From contig CM070873.1 of NCBI GenBank assembly GCA_036365515.1, positions 262,677,575 through 262,741,574 of the forward strand: a DNA stretch of 64,000 nucleotides, in the 5' to 3' direction. This DNA is from Torymus aiolomorphi (taxonomy: Eukaryota; Arthropoda; Insecta; Hymenoptera; Torymidae). Positions 23,424-33,916 of the stretch are shown one piece after another; the stretch's first letter is position 1; every line of letters begins with the position of its first letter. A program made the translations under genes and the position numbers. A model generated the notes under the pieces. That model had not been told where the DNA came from. It did not search any database and saw only the letters and a list, made by a program, of their open reading frames with translations.

Positions 23424-25667
23424 TCCCTTGTAAAGCAACACAGAATAATCTCGTTCTAGAAAGGTGTAATTTATTTAAAAATGCATTTCGAAAAGCTTCA
23501 CCGTACAACAAGTTAAAAATACCAAAAACAACAATTTTCCCTCAAATTAAACTCTTAAAAATAACCTTCGAGAGTAAACCACACCTGTACTCGCATAAAA
23601 CATTTGACCGAGATGTAAAATCTTGCGACTCTCTCGGTGTCATTGGTATTCCGTCTCACCCTCGAGCAGTCGGCCAAAGCCTCGTCGGTACGGTGGGTTG
23701 CATAATTTTCGAAAGTCCGAGCAGTACGCTCGCGAGTATCTTGTCGGCTCTCGCATGGAAAAAAGCGCACAGGCAAGCAAATCTCCCTGGGCGTTGTAGA
23801 AAAAAGCCCTCGCACACTGGGGTCGAAGAGGAGGAGGGGGAGGAGGCTGGATGTACAATGAACAAGAATTCGATTAAGATGCAAAGGCTCGATAAGCGGC
23901 GGCGGCGAGATGCGCATGTTAAATCGAGCGAGCAGCTTATGCGCCCGAGATAAGGTGGCCCCTTCCGCTGTCTTACTTCTCTCTCTCTCTCTCCCTTCTC
24001 TCAAGCACACCTCTTTCTCTTTCCCGATGCAGGATTAATGAAAGTCCTCGAGAGCGCGTATAGCGGTTTTATAAGAAAAGCCGCGAGACCGTGAGAATTG
24101 GCGAGACACTGCGCCACTTCCTTTATCGTCTTCGTGGCAGGACACACAGAGCGTTTTCCAGGCGTCGGCGTAGCTTTTTTTTTATCCGCGATGCGATCTT
24201 CTCCAGAGATCTTTTCTCATATCTAGCACAGGCGCGCGCCTCGGCTCTCATTTTCCATTCGGAATATTTGAATTCCAACTGCAGGGGCGCGAGCGAGAGC
24301 TTTTCTTTTTCGCACGCTCTCTAGAGCGCGCGATATTATTCTTCAATTTGGATTAAACTTACTCGCGGGGATTTCGCCGCGGAAAGCTCACCCGGAATTT
24401 CTCGCGATTAAGCGCGCGCGCGTGTGGAGAGCACCGCCGACATTTTTGCCCGGGCGACGCCGTTGGCCCGCGCCGCGCTGTTTCCGGTTCCGCTCTTGCG
24501 CCCGTTCTCTATCTATATATCTCTCTTTCTCTCTCTCGCTCTCTCTCTCTTGCGCACCATGGCTTTTGCCCGCGTGCAAGCGTGCGAGCGGGTAACGAAC
24601 TTGCGCATGCGGCCGCAAAAACGCGCCCCCGCTCGAATTGAAATCTTAATCAAATGAGCTATGCGAGCGAGCGCGCGTATGTGTGCTGTGTGTATGTGAT
24701 CTAGCGTTCGCAATACAGTGTGGTGCGCGGGCCACTGGTAAATGCATTTCCCACGAGTTTTTGTCACCCCCCGCAAAACTGATTTCCCTCGATTCCTCCT
24801 CATGGCAGTGGGGTGCCATGCATATACATGCTCACTGTGGTACGTTGTTTCGCTTCCATTAGTGTTTTGCGTTTAATACGGCCCGATCAAAAAGGTTGCG
24901 GTTCCTCGTTTCGCTTATTCCCCCCTTCCACTCTTCCCGCGAGCGCGTTTGTTCGTTCGTTCGTTCGTCCTATTTTTGCTTTTCGACAATTAAACCCGGA
25001 TCTCGCGCGCTGCGAGTTGGAAACGCTAGCGCGCGCTTGATGACGTTATTTAAGCGAATTGCCTCGCCGTGTGTATCCGCGCGATTTTTCAATCACGAAA
25101 CGCAATGTTTTCTTAATTTTGACTTACGTAGTTGGGATATAACTACCTTTATTAATTGAAAACTTAATTTGGCAGTGGCGCGGCTGCGCGACGCGAACGG
25201 AAATTGCGATGTTTATTAAAATTGTGGGAGGAAAATGTTTCTCTCAGAATCTCATTTTTGCAGAGTCGGCTTTTTTATTAGGATTAGGAAAGTGGCCATA
25301 TAGTATGGGGATGAAATTAAAACTCGTAATAGTAATAGTCATTTATTGTAAATATGCTTAATTTACAAATGGTGTATCAACATTAGTGTATAATAGTCGT
25401 GTATATAATACAAAAGAATAGCCAATATAAAAACAATTTAAATATAAATACAATAATCCTTTTAAAAATACAAATCAAACACAGCCAACTTGCGCTTCTC
25501 AGTCTATTTCAGTAAAGATAACTTACGATATCACAGTCATTATTCTTAAAAACTAATAATACTACAAAGTAAGTTGAAAACCAGAAATTAGTGATATCAC
25601 AGACAGAAGCTTAATTGACTAGAAATACACGAAAAAATGACTAGTTTTCAATACATTAAAAATATCG
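23424..25667. other. Intergenic, CpG-rich then AT-rich
   Basis: Short CT tracts at about 23976-23994 and 24518-24550, TCG/TTCG runs near 24950, and AT-rich sequence from 25200. No supportable gene. Confidence 0.55.
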
Positions 25668-26264
25668 CTGACTTACAAGGAAGGGTATCGAACCCGAACT
25701 CACCGATTTAAAAAATTTCGATATATGTTGTAGATCATGAAAAAATATGAGACACGTGTTTTTTCTTATCTGCGGAAAAACATATTTAGGGGGTGAAAAC
25801 CACCCCTAAAGATAACCCCCAAAAACGATTTTTTAAATATATCTCGGCTTCTACTGCGTATTTCAGAGTAAAACAAAATAAAAAAACAAAGATAACTGAA
25901 GCAATTTTGACTCTAAGGGTTGCAACCCTTATTTTTTATTTTCAATATACATGATCAAAAAATTAGCTTTTTGAAAATAAAAAATAAGGGTTGCAACCCT
26001 TAGGGTCAAAATTGCTTCAGTTATCTTTGTTTTTTTATAAGAAGTAATTTCTATTTTGTTTTACTCTGAAATACGCAGTAGAAGCCGAGATATATTTAAA
26101 AAACCGTTTTTGGGGGTTATCTTTAGGGGTGGTTTTCACCCCCTAAATATGTTTTTCCGCAGATAAGAAAAAACAGGTGTCTCATATTTTTTCATGATCT
26201 ACAACATATATCGAAATTTTTGTAATCGGTGAATTCGGGTTCGATACCCTTCCTTGTTAGTCAG
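25668..26264. mobile_element. 597-bp foldback MITE
   Basis: The left arm (25668-25944) and right arm (25972-26264) are near-perfect inverted repeats around a 27-base loop. Ends read CTGACTTACAAGGAAGGG and CTGACTAACAAGGAAGGG. The right arm has one extra stretch of about 16 bases (near 26037-26052). Each arm contains nested short palindromes, AGGGTTGCAACCCT and AGGGGTGGTTTTCACCCCC-like. No coding capacity; no clear target duplication. Confidence 0.9.
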
Positions 26265-26370
26265 GGGTTCAAAAGTAAACTTAAAACTATTGTCATTAAT
26301 AATTAGAATATTATGTATCGTTATTAATTTTATTTTGAGAAATAAATTACATTACTAATAGAATTTATGC

Positions 26371-27213
26371 AAATCTGGATCAGAGTCAACCTATAGTAGT
26401 AACTTTCCTAGACTTAGCAAAGGCCTTCGACACGGTTAACCACAAAATATTATTAGACAAACTTCACAGGTATGAAATAAGAGGAAAAGCTTTCTCACTT
26501 ATGGAAGATTATCTTAAAGGCAGAGGTCAGGTTGGAAGAATAGGCGATAATACAACTTGTTCTGAAAATGTATGCGTCTGTAAACATAATTCTGTAGAAG
26601 GCAAAATTCTAAGACAAAAGTTCCTTTACCATTTTTTCATATGACTAGTACTTTTTTAGTAACTGATGTGTTTAAATTGTTTGTTTCTAATAGAAAATGT
26701 ATACCTATGTTTATAAGATGATATCTATAGATATACAATTCCTATTAAAAACAAACAATTTAAACACATCAGTTACTAAAAAAGTACTAGTCATATGAAA
26801 AAATGGTAAAGGAACTTTTTTCTTAGAATTTTGCGCTCTACACGATTATGTTTACAGACGCTTACATTTTCAGAACAGGTTGTATAAGTGAACAGCTAAT
26901 TGTAAATACAGGGGTTCCCCGAGGAACAATACTGGGTCCATTACTATTCATCATTTATGTAAATAACCTGTTAACTAGTATGCTCAAAGAGTCTATCCTA
27001 TGCAGATGACACAGCCATAATATCTACCGGTAGTACGTGGGCTGAAGTTGAAGTTGAAATGAACGAATATTTATCTGTTATGTCAACCTGGTTAGCCCTC
27101 AACAAGCTATTATTAATGTAACTAAAACAGTATATATAACATTTGGTATTTACTATGACATCGTACCCACAAACATGAACATAAGAATTGGTAATAAACA
27201 TCTTAAGAGAGTG
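26371..27213 (+). pseudogene. Non-LTR retrotransposon reverse transcriptase fragment
   Basis: The plus strand encodes a LINE-type reverse transcriptase. The first part (to 26552) includes FLDLAKAFDTVNHKILLDKL. After an inserted MITE (26553-26882), GVPRGTILGPLLFIIYVNNL and the catalytic YADDTAII follow, then WLALNKL and an RT-thumb-like stretch ending in IRIGNKHLKRV. A frameshift lies just before YADD at about 26995 and a stop near 27118. Both ends of the gene are missing: there is no endonuclease and no 3' tail, and the homology stops at about 27213 against Gypsy gag in the opposite orientation. The motifs resemble the Jockey/CR1-type group but the clade is not resolved. Confidence 0.9.
26553..26882. 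mobile_element. TA-flanked palindromic MITE (Tc1/mariner-like) inside the LINE RT
   Basis: Ends read CAACTTGTTCTGAAAATG and, inverted, CAACCTGTTCTGAAAATG. TA flanks both sides (26551-26552, 26883-26884). The arms continue as near-perfect inverted repeats for more than 120 bases, including a CATATGACTAGTACTTTTTT block. Counting bases, the flanking RT frame is continuous if the element and one TA are ignored, which supports a TA target duplication. Non-coding. Confidence 0.85.
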
Positions 27214-28447
27214 AAAAGCAAACTCTCGTCCATATCGGTCAATCACCTCGAAGCTATCTAATGTTTTACCCCATAGATAGTCCTGATATTCTGGAAGCAA
27301 GTGGAAGAAAGCGAGGTTAAGCTACTCTCCCATCGAAGGAGGTCTCTTCAAATAGCCGAGAATTCGCCGGAACTTGGTAAGAAAGTGCGTGACCTTCTCT
27401 TTCATGCCCTGATACCGAGCACGTAACTCTTCCATGATATCATCATGATGTAGCTCTGCAACGAACTGCCACGAAAGCTCTCTCGAAGGTTTTGAAGTTC
27501 CAAGTAAGGATTTCATCTTGGTACACTTCGTACCAGTCACTTGCTTCTTTTACCAGTACACTTGGCAAGCACAACAGCAGCTTGATGTCAAGAATCCCTG
27601 TGGCTCACCTACATGCCTTGAGTCGGTATAAGAATTGTTCAGGACAGTCTTGGATTTCCCCGGAATATCGAATTCTCCAACTTTTTAGCATTTTTATAAC
27701 GTGGAGACTTCTATCATTGAACCCGTGTCGTGCCTCTTGGCGACTTTCTCTGCGCGAACTCCTCCAACCACGATTATTTCGCTCCCCTCGATTTCTCCGG
27801 CGCCATACAACCGAACTGTCTCGACTAGAACAATGCGAACTAGTGGGACTGATGTTTCGAAAGTCTGCTCTCGGTCGGCTCGAAAATCTGGATAGCGACT
27901 CGAAGGTTGTCTCAGACTCAGAATCATTGGTCCTATTTGACAGAGAAATTCGTATTTGCTTCTGCGGGCGGGCTGCTGTACGAGGAGACTCAATTCTAAC
28001 ATTGACTCGAACAAACCTCTCCCCAGGCTGGGGGGACTCATCGCCTACTTCACTTCGCCACTCTTCTTGTCTCTCAACGTGGGATTTTCGTTTCCTGCCT
28101 CGAGGTGGATCTTGCAACCGTAACGGCCTCAATGCGTAACGTGCCTCCAGATTATCGTAATCTAGTCTGTCATATCCCCCCATCACTGACTCAACATTTT
28201 CTCGAAGAGATACTCGAGAGATTGTGCCGACATTTGTAGATCCCAGGGGTCTCTGGTATTCGCAGGTACGCAAGGTGGAAATCTGACAAGTTCCTCCTGA
28301 AAACCGAAGGACCGTCGTCTGGGGTGATGAGGCCATGGTCACGATAGGCTCTGATCGCGAAATGGACATAAATGCCTCCCCTGAAGTGAGTGGCAAGAAG
28401 TTCGCAAGATCGACACCTGCATCCGAAACATTAGTGGTTCGAGCCAT
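27207..28447 (-). pseudogene. Gypsy-type LTR retrotransposon gag, frameshifted
   Basis: The minus-strand frame starts at an ATG (28445-28447) and runs 280 codons to 27605. It has an arginine/serine-rich N-terminus (residues about 95-240) followed by MLKSWRIRYSG and CPEQFLYRLKACR. The gag core then continues in other frames: WYEVYQDEILTW, FERAF, DDIMEELRARYQGMKEKVTHFL, LLPEYQDYLWGKTLDSFEVI. This order is that of the retrotransposon gag capsid domain of insect Gypsy elements. At least two or three frameshifts separate the pieces. The gene stops at about 27207, where the plus-strand LINE fragment begins, so zinc knuckle and pol are missing. Confidence 0.85.
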
Positions 28448-29012
28448 CGTCGATATAGTTCCTTCTCCCTACACTCTTAACCCACCGCGATCACTATTTC
28501 TCGCTAAACTATCAGATCTCAAAATTCCACAAAGAAAACAGTCTGAGTCTTCTCCGATCTCCCTGCAAAAAAGAAACTCGGAAAAAGAAGACTCGCAAGA
28601 AAAAGAAAACTCGCAAATAAGAAACTAGCTGGCGATTTTGTATCTTGTTTACTCAAGAGCTTATTATCGGTTACTTCGTATACAAACAGCACGTCGACCC
28701 GCTATTGCTCGAATAATTTCCAGCTAAAAATCCAGGATGGAATGCTGGAATGATTATTCAAAGAGAATTCCTTCCGATCGATGAAAAGAGACTCACCCAC
28801 GTACTCTCTTCCTCAACTTCCTGGTGACAGTTGAGATCACCTCGACTGCTTCTTTTCACACGAGTACTTCTCTGCTAGTCCTCGACTCTACTCGGTCCAC
28901 CTCGAAATTCTGAGCGCTTCACTGCACTTCACGAGGGATAACAACGCGATACTCACAATCTCGATTTGACCCGAACTCGAACCAACGTCCTCGTTCTTGC
29001 TGTCGTTAGCGT
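28448..29012 (-). other. Untranslated leader of the Gypsy element
   Basis: Between the gag ATG and the primer-binding site there is no open frame of note. The plus strand is rich in ACTCG/CTCGA words (for example CTCGACTCTACTCGG). It is assigned as the element's leader from position only. Confidence 0.5.
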
Positions 29013-29031
29013 GGCTCCACGTTGGGCGCCA
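29013..29031 (-). other. Gypsy primer-binding site
   Basis: The minus strand reads TGGCGCCCAACGTGGAGCC two bases after an LTR end in ...CGTCACA. TGGCGCCCAACG is a common primer-binding site of Gypsy-type retroelements. Confidence 0.8.
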
Positions 29032-29033
29032 TT

Positions 29034-29400
29034 TGTGACGTTGTATTTGCTTAAAGCCACTAATAGAGTCTAAATAATTATTAACTAAAACTCGAGCAAA
29101 TATTTCGCTACTATTTTATCCGTTACTTCTCTATTTACGAAGCCATGCCACGGCGTGCGACTAGTATCTCGATGAGGGAGTAGCCATGACTCAGCAACAC
29201 CAACGTTGAATTCCATATACTCCGACAGACAACAATACCAACGCTGATGGACAAATACTTTTCTTATTCGGGTCGCCGAGAGAATAGACACGCACACAGG
29301 GAATTGCACACTCGCTAATAATAATAAACACGTAGGAGGTAAAATGGAGTTTATTGAAACTTCAAATCAAGATGGCGGTACCCGCCATTACGCGTCGTGA
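29034..29400 (-). repeat. Gypsy 5' LTR (U5/R part; outer end not resolved)
   Basis: The inner boundary is at 29034 (TGTGACG on the plus strand). An AATAAA in LTR sense is the complement of 29350-29355. U3 must extend to higher coordinates, possibly to about 29850. The interval 29560-29720 holds degenerate repeats of GGGTCGAG (minus strand) that would sit in U3. No second LTR is present in the window, so the outer end cannot be fixed. Confidence 0.6.
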
Positions 29401-29850
29401 GAGCGTCTCTTTGGTCTGCGTGGCTCTCGCTGGTCTTCTCTCGCCAACTTCACTGCTGAACCTGTTAAGACAAAATAAGAACCTGGTCCCGAATGCCCGA
29501 GCGAACTGCCCCCGGCTCGCATCCTGAACAATCCTGGATCACGGGCGGGGAAAATGCCACACTCTAGAAGCTCCTTGGTAACCTGAAACTCGACCCTGCA
29601 ACTCACAAATCGACTCACGATCGCGCTTCCTGGTGACCTTGGAACTCGACCCCGTAATTCATAGCTCGACCCCCGACGCAACAACCGGTTACGACCCAAA
29701 ACCTCGACCCCAACTCCTCACTCAACCCACGACGAAACTCTCAGCATGCCACAGCTCGACTCATGCAACTCCTCCGCTCCAATCTGGAACAACCTACACT
29801 TACGCACCTAAACTCCTTCGTGATCGGCAGCCATTTCCTTTAGCCTCGCT

Positions 29851-29925
29851 TTCGGTTCGGGTGGCAATTTACACGAGCTGTGGACTGTCCAAGTTTTTTC
29901 CTCCCATGGTGCGTAATATACTATT
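29851..29925. mobile_element. Fragment of the AATAGT MITE family
   Basis: Nearly identical, apart from about two bases, to 44062-44136. It includes GTGGCAATTTACACGAGC and ends GGTGCGTAATATACTATT. The left terminal repeat is absent, so this is a truncated copy. Confidence 0.8.
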
Positions 29926-30473
29926 AACTCGTGGAATTAATCAAAAGAGAGCTAACTACTCCTTCGCTGGTCGGTGATCAAGAGAGCGATCATCTCCGGC
30001 TTCGCGACGCTCATCCTTTCCTCGATTTCTCCCCTTTTTAGCAGCTCCGCAAATGATTGGCTCTGGCCTCCGCTGATGCCCATCTTGTCCATATTACATG
30101 ATTCGCATGTAATTGGAGTCATGACAGGTTCGCGGAAGATCATACGCGGAACCTATATGACTATGCGGTAACACTTGGTTTTATATGTAAGCTCTCAATA
30201 AGAATTTCAAGATTTTCAAAATTCGCATTAATGCTTCTAATATTGGCACACAGAATTTTTTTCTTTAACTAGCGTTAATTTGGCGCTGTTTCACGATTTC
30301 TTGCGAGATACCTCGCAAAAACGCTCGAAAACCGAACGAATATCGATCGCTTAATTTATATTAAGGATGATATTTTTATTGAGGGCTTGTACATTATCAA
30401 AACTTATTTCTCTTTGGTAAATATCTTCAACGTTGATGTGTTGGTTCATGTTCATTTGATCTCTGTATCCAGC
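29926..30473. other. Intergenic sequence between Gypsy and LINE remnants
   Basis: No family-like coding sequence. Short overlapping frames at 29952-30171 on both strands are not supported. Confidence 0.4.
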
Positions 30474-30735
30474 TCACTGTAGTAAAATCTTCGATTTAAT
30501 TGTCCTAGCCATCGAAGTTTGTTTTCCTATTAATTCTATAATTTTTATACTGTTTAAAGTGTTTGTAGGGTTCAATAAAATCGAAGAGGGACTGCTTGTC
30601 ATTTTAGTTGACTGGGTGTTACTTGACATATCCACGAGAGTAGGTAGACGGTTACTGCTTATTTGTGTCTTTTCTACTTTACCGATGTAGGTTGATAAGA
30701 TAGGTAGGACTGGATAATCCGTTATCAATAGTCTT
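30474..30735 (-). pseudogene. Possible C-terminal part of the non-LTR ORF1
   Basis: A minus-strand frame of 84 codons, Ser/Thr/Asn-rich, lies downstream of the zinc-knuckle ORF1 in the same orientation, beyond two inserted elements. The composition fits the tail of a LINE ORF1, but there is no diagnostic motif, so the link is positional. Confidence 0.3.
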
Positions 30736-30745
30736 TTCTCAACTC

Positions 30746-31175
30746 AGGCATGAAATAGGGCCTTTTTCACGTGTGAAATAGGAGAGAAAATTTCGCATTT
30801 CAAGCGTATTTTGTGAAAGTGGTAAGAAATCTCTATTTCTACCTTAAAACAGGTGAGAAATGAAAAACTGGTGATAAATGAAAATTTCTACTTTTCTTTA
30901 GGGGATATAATTAGTTTCAGTATAATAATTAAATTAAATATGGTATATTATTTATGTAATTTGATTTTACGTTATTAAACAAAATATCGATTTTTTGTTA
31001 TTTAATATGTATTTTCGGACAAATAAATGTGATTGAGATTTAATTATATATTTAATAGTCTATATTTTTTGTGTATTTATTTCAAATTAATTTGATTTTC
31101 AACTTCTTTGTATACGACTTGAAATGTCCAATCCTCTCTCCGACTCACACACGTAAAAAAGGCCCTGTCATGCCT
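30746..31175. mobile_element. Candidate inverted-repeat element, about 430 bp
   Basis: AGGCATGAAATAGGGCCTTT at 30746 pairs in inverted orientation with AAAAGGCCCTGTCATGCCT ending at 31175, and CACGTGTGA with TCACACACGT extends the arms to about 31 bases. The interior is AT-rich without a gene. No target duplication is clear. Confidence 0.6.
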
Positions 31176-31186
31176 TCCTTAAAAAA

Positions 31187-31355
31187 AATATGGTGTGTAA
31201 CACGGGAAGAAAAGCTATTTCAGACTCGGGTCAGGTGTTTTCAGCACTCGTCTCTGTCTCGGGCGCCTTCGGCACCCTCGACTCCGACTCGTGATGAACA
31301 CCTCACCCTCGCTAGAAATAGCTCATTTTCTCCCCTTGTTGCACAATGTACTATT
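31187..31355. mobile_element. AATAGT-family foldback MITE in the ORF1 region
   Basis: The right end in inverse orientation reads AATAGTACATTGTGCAACAA, like the other family members. The left end reads AATATGGTGTGTAACACGGG. Imperfect arms of about 60 bases follow (GAAAAGCTATTTC... against GAAAATGAGCTATTTC...). It interrupts the minus-strand ORF1 after its cysteine-rich domain. Confidence 0.65.
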
Positions 31356-32631
31356 TTAACTTTGGCCTTGAATATTTCGCATTTACTGGAGTCTGTTGAT
31401 AAGTGAGAGGTGTCACAATTTGTGTTATACTTACTATTGCTAAATAAACAGTTTAAGCATTTCGTTTTGTTCTTCATAACACACTTTGATGTTTCATGCT
31501 GATCTGCACATCTTAAACAAACAGATTTGTTCTTGCACTTAGTGCCACTATGTCCAAATCTACCACAGTTATAACACGGTTTAATATTAACTAAGTCATA
31601 CGTTCTGCAACTTTGGTGTCCTATAAATACTCGATAATTATTTTCTCTGATACGTTTGTAATTTCGCTAGGCACTTCAATTATTAAATTATTTGTCTTAG
31701 TTTTGTTATTTGTATAGATGTGCACTGAGCATTTAGATAAATAAATGTCAAAATTTCTATCTTGAATATCTTGCTGCAACTGTATAACGTCTGATCCAAG
31801 ACAAGTATCTATTCCCACTATTTTTAATTTTGGGTTTGCTAATTTTTCAGTTTCGATTTTATAGATATTAGATTTTTTGTGAGGATTGATTCCGATGCTT
31901 TTACACTCTCTTCTGTCATACAGTTTACAATAAGTTCTTGCGTGTTTTTTTTATGTAGTATTTTAGTTTGGATACTTTTTTCTTTTGCCAAATATTGCGC
32001 TACGCTGTGATAGATATCACTTTCATCGTCTTCTTTAACTCTTTTTACTTTTATTTTAGGGATTCTTCTTCTAGGCGTTTTCATGTTACTCATAGCCTCA
32101 GCATAGCTTTTTTTTTATTGTTTTTAGTGTTAATATTTGCTTTACTTAATTTTTCTTTAAGATAAGTATTCTTTTCTGCTAGCTCAGCACTTAGTTGTTT
32201 AAGAACTGCATTTTTTTCTGTTAATTCAGAATTAAGTTGCTTTAATAAAGCATTTGTGTTTTCGAATTCAATACTGTCTTCACAAACGGTAGTATGATTT
32301 AGTGTCTTTTGCGTTTCTGCTTCTATTTCTTTCAGCATCCCTTGTCTAGCTTTGTATTGAGCCTCAAGCTTTATTTGGGCAATAAGAGTTCTAATCTCTA
32401 CACTTAGCGGTACGTAGTTAATTTTTGGGTTATTTTTAAGTCAGGATTATCAGTTATTCAATTAGCTAGATTGATCCATTTATAGGCTCACAGTGACCCG
32501 TATGATACTCTTCTTCACAAATGATGCACACTAGAGTTCTCACTTTTGATTTAGGGCTGCACTTGTAATGTTTGTCAGAGCACTTGTCGGGGGGGGAGGG
32601 GCGGCTCCGTCCCACTCGAGGTCGACGCCAT
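31356..32631 (-). pseudogene. Non-LTR retrotransposon ORF1 (gag-like, zinc-knuckle protein), broken
   Basis: Minus strand from an ATG at 32629-32631. The N-terminal part has a cysteine/histidine cluster (CSDKHYKC ... CIICEEEYHTGHC) reached only by a frame change at a run of eight G at 32589-32596. A coiled-coil-like part follows (NALLKQLNSELTEKNAVLKQ and similar, about 32110-32340), then a basic stretch, a central domain and zinc knuckles CYNCGRFGHSGTKC, CLRCADQHETSKC and CLNC. This order is that of ORF1 nucleic-acid-binding proteins of insect non-LTR elements, which package the element RNA. The pieces are in several frames, and a MITE follows at 31355. No ORF2 is found next to it. Confidence 0.75.
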
Positions 32632-33190
32632 TTTTTGGCGTTTTTATTTTTGCTATTTTAAAATATAACCACAGTGTTCTGCAAATTTATTGAATCTGAG
32701 TTATTCTATTCCTCATTCCCTCGAACGCTCTCCACTAACCTGAGCTTACCTCAATATCATTCATATGTTATGAATTCACTTTATGAAGGAAAAGTTTTTC
32801 TACAATTAAAAAAAAAAAGTTGCTAGCTATAGTTAGTCTAAAGTTATTTATTATATTATATTCTTTTATATTTAGTTTTTTATTATATTAAATTATAGAC
32901 AAGTGTGTTATAAACTTATTTTTTTATTAAATTATACTTTTACTGGCAATAAATTTTCGAAGTGAATGCAAAAGAGGGCAGGCCTCCCTCTTGCTGATTC
33001 GCTCTGTCGTCAGCGCACAGGTAAAAAGAGGGGAGACCTAACTCCCTCAGCTAAGTGATTGCGAGCGACTTCGACGTATGGGCCCGCGGTTAAGCAGCGG
33101 CTCCGAGCTTCCGCGTAGTTCGTCGCGGCGCGACAGCTGGACCTACCGGGAAAAAGTCGAGCCACGCGGGTTAAACAGATGATGTTACCT
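32632..33190 (-). other. Possible 5' leader of the non-LTR element
   Basis: Upstream of ORF1 on the minus strand there is AT-rich sequence, then a GC-rich block (about 32965-33175) sharply bounded by AT-rich DNA. Position and composition suggest the element's 5' untranslated region or internal promoter. The frame inside (33010-33246) has no homology that I recognise. Confidence 0.3.
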
Positions 33191-33871
33191 TTTTTTTTAC
33201 AATAACTGCAGAAGTTAAGTAAATTTATCGATAAGTACTTGAACAACTTAAGGATTAACTTCTTTCTTTTTGTAATACTTTGAACCGTACTTTTCTGGTA
33301 AGCTATACATTATATTACAATTATTAGTAGCTTGTTTTTTTATTCGATGTTCATTCCAGAACTGCTTTGTACACTGTACATCATATTTTATTAATAGGAC
33401 GAGCTACTTCCAATGAATCCTAAATTCTAAATTAGTTGAAAAATAAAACTTCTATTTCGTTTATAGAATTTTAAGTATTACCTTTATTCTATTCTCCTAA
33501 CAACGAGTATATGAAAATATTGTGAACACTTTTCTTTTTTTCTGCAGCCGACGAAATACTTACTATAAATTTGAAATTCTGGAAATCTATTTGATAGAGT
33601 AGTTATCAAATAATAATACTTTGCAGTAATAATTCTTGTGCTCACTTCATAGATGAGATTATTCTGAAGTTTTCATTCTGAAATTTGTTTAGTTTAATGA
33701 AATATAAGTAAATAAAAGGTTTAAAAGTACAAGAAAAACGCCGGATAATGGACGAGATAGTATGATTCATCGAGCCATTTATTTGAAAACAAGACGAGCA
33801 GTCGATGGCTAAATTTAATTGGAATCCTGTAATCCTCGTCCCTGATGTAGTGCTCTCTACTGCCCCCCCTC

Positions 33872-33916
<45 letters not shown>

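Noticed and set aside
23348..23953. 201-codon plus-strand frame
   Set aside because: It runs through one arm of a foldback and through CpG-rich sequence, with a similar-length opposite-strand frame. No homology features.
25681..26254. GGTTCGATACCC words resembling a tRNA T-loop
   Set aside because: They are mirror copies in the arms of the foldback and no cloverleaf can be built around them.
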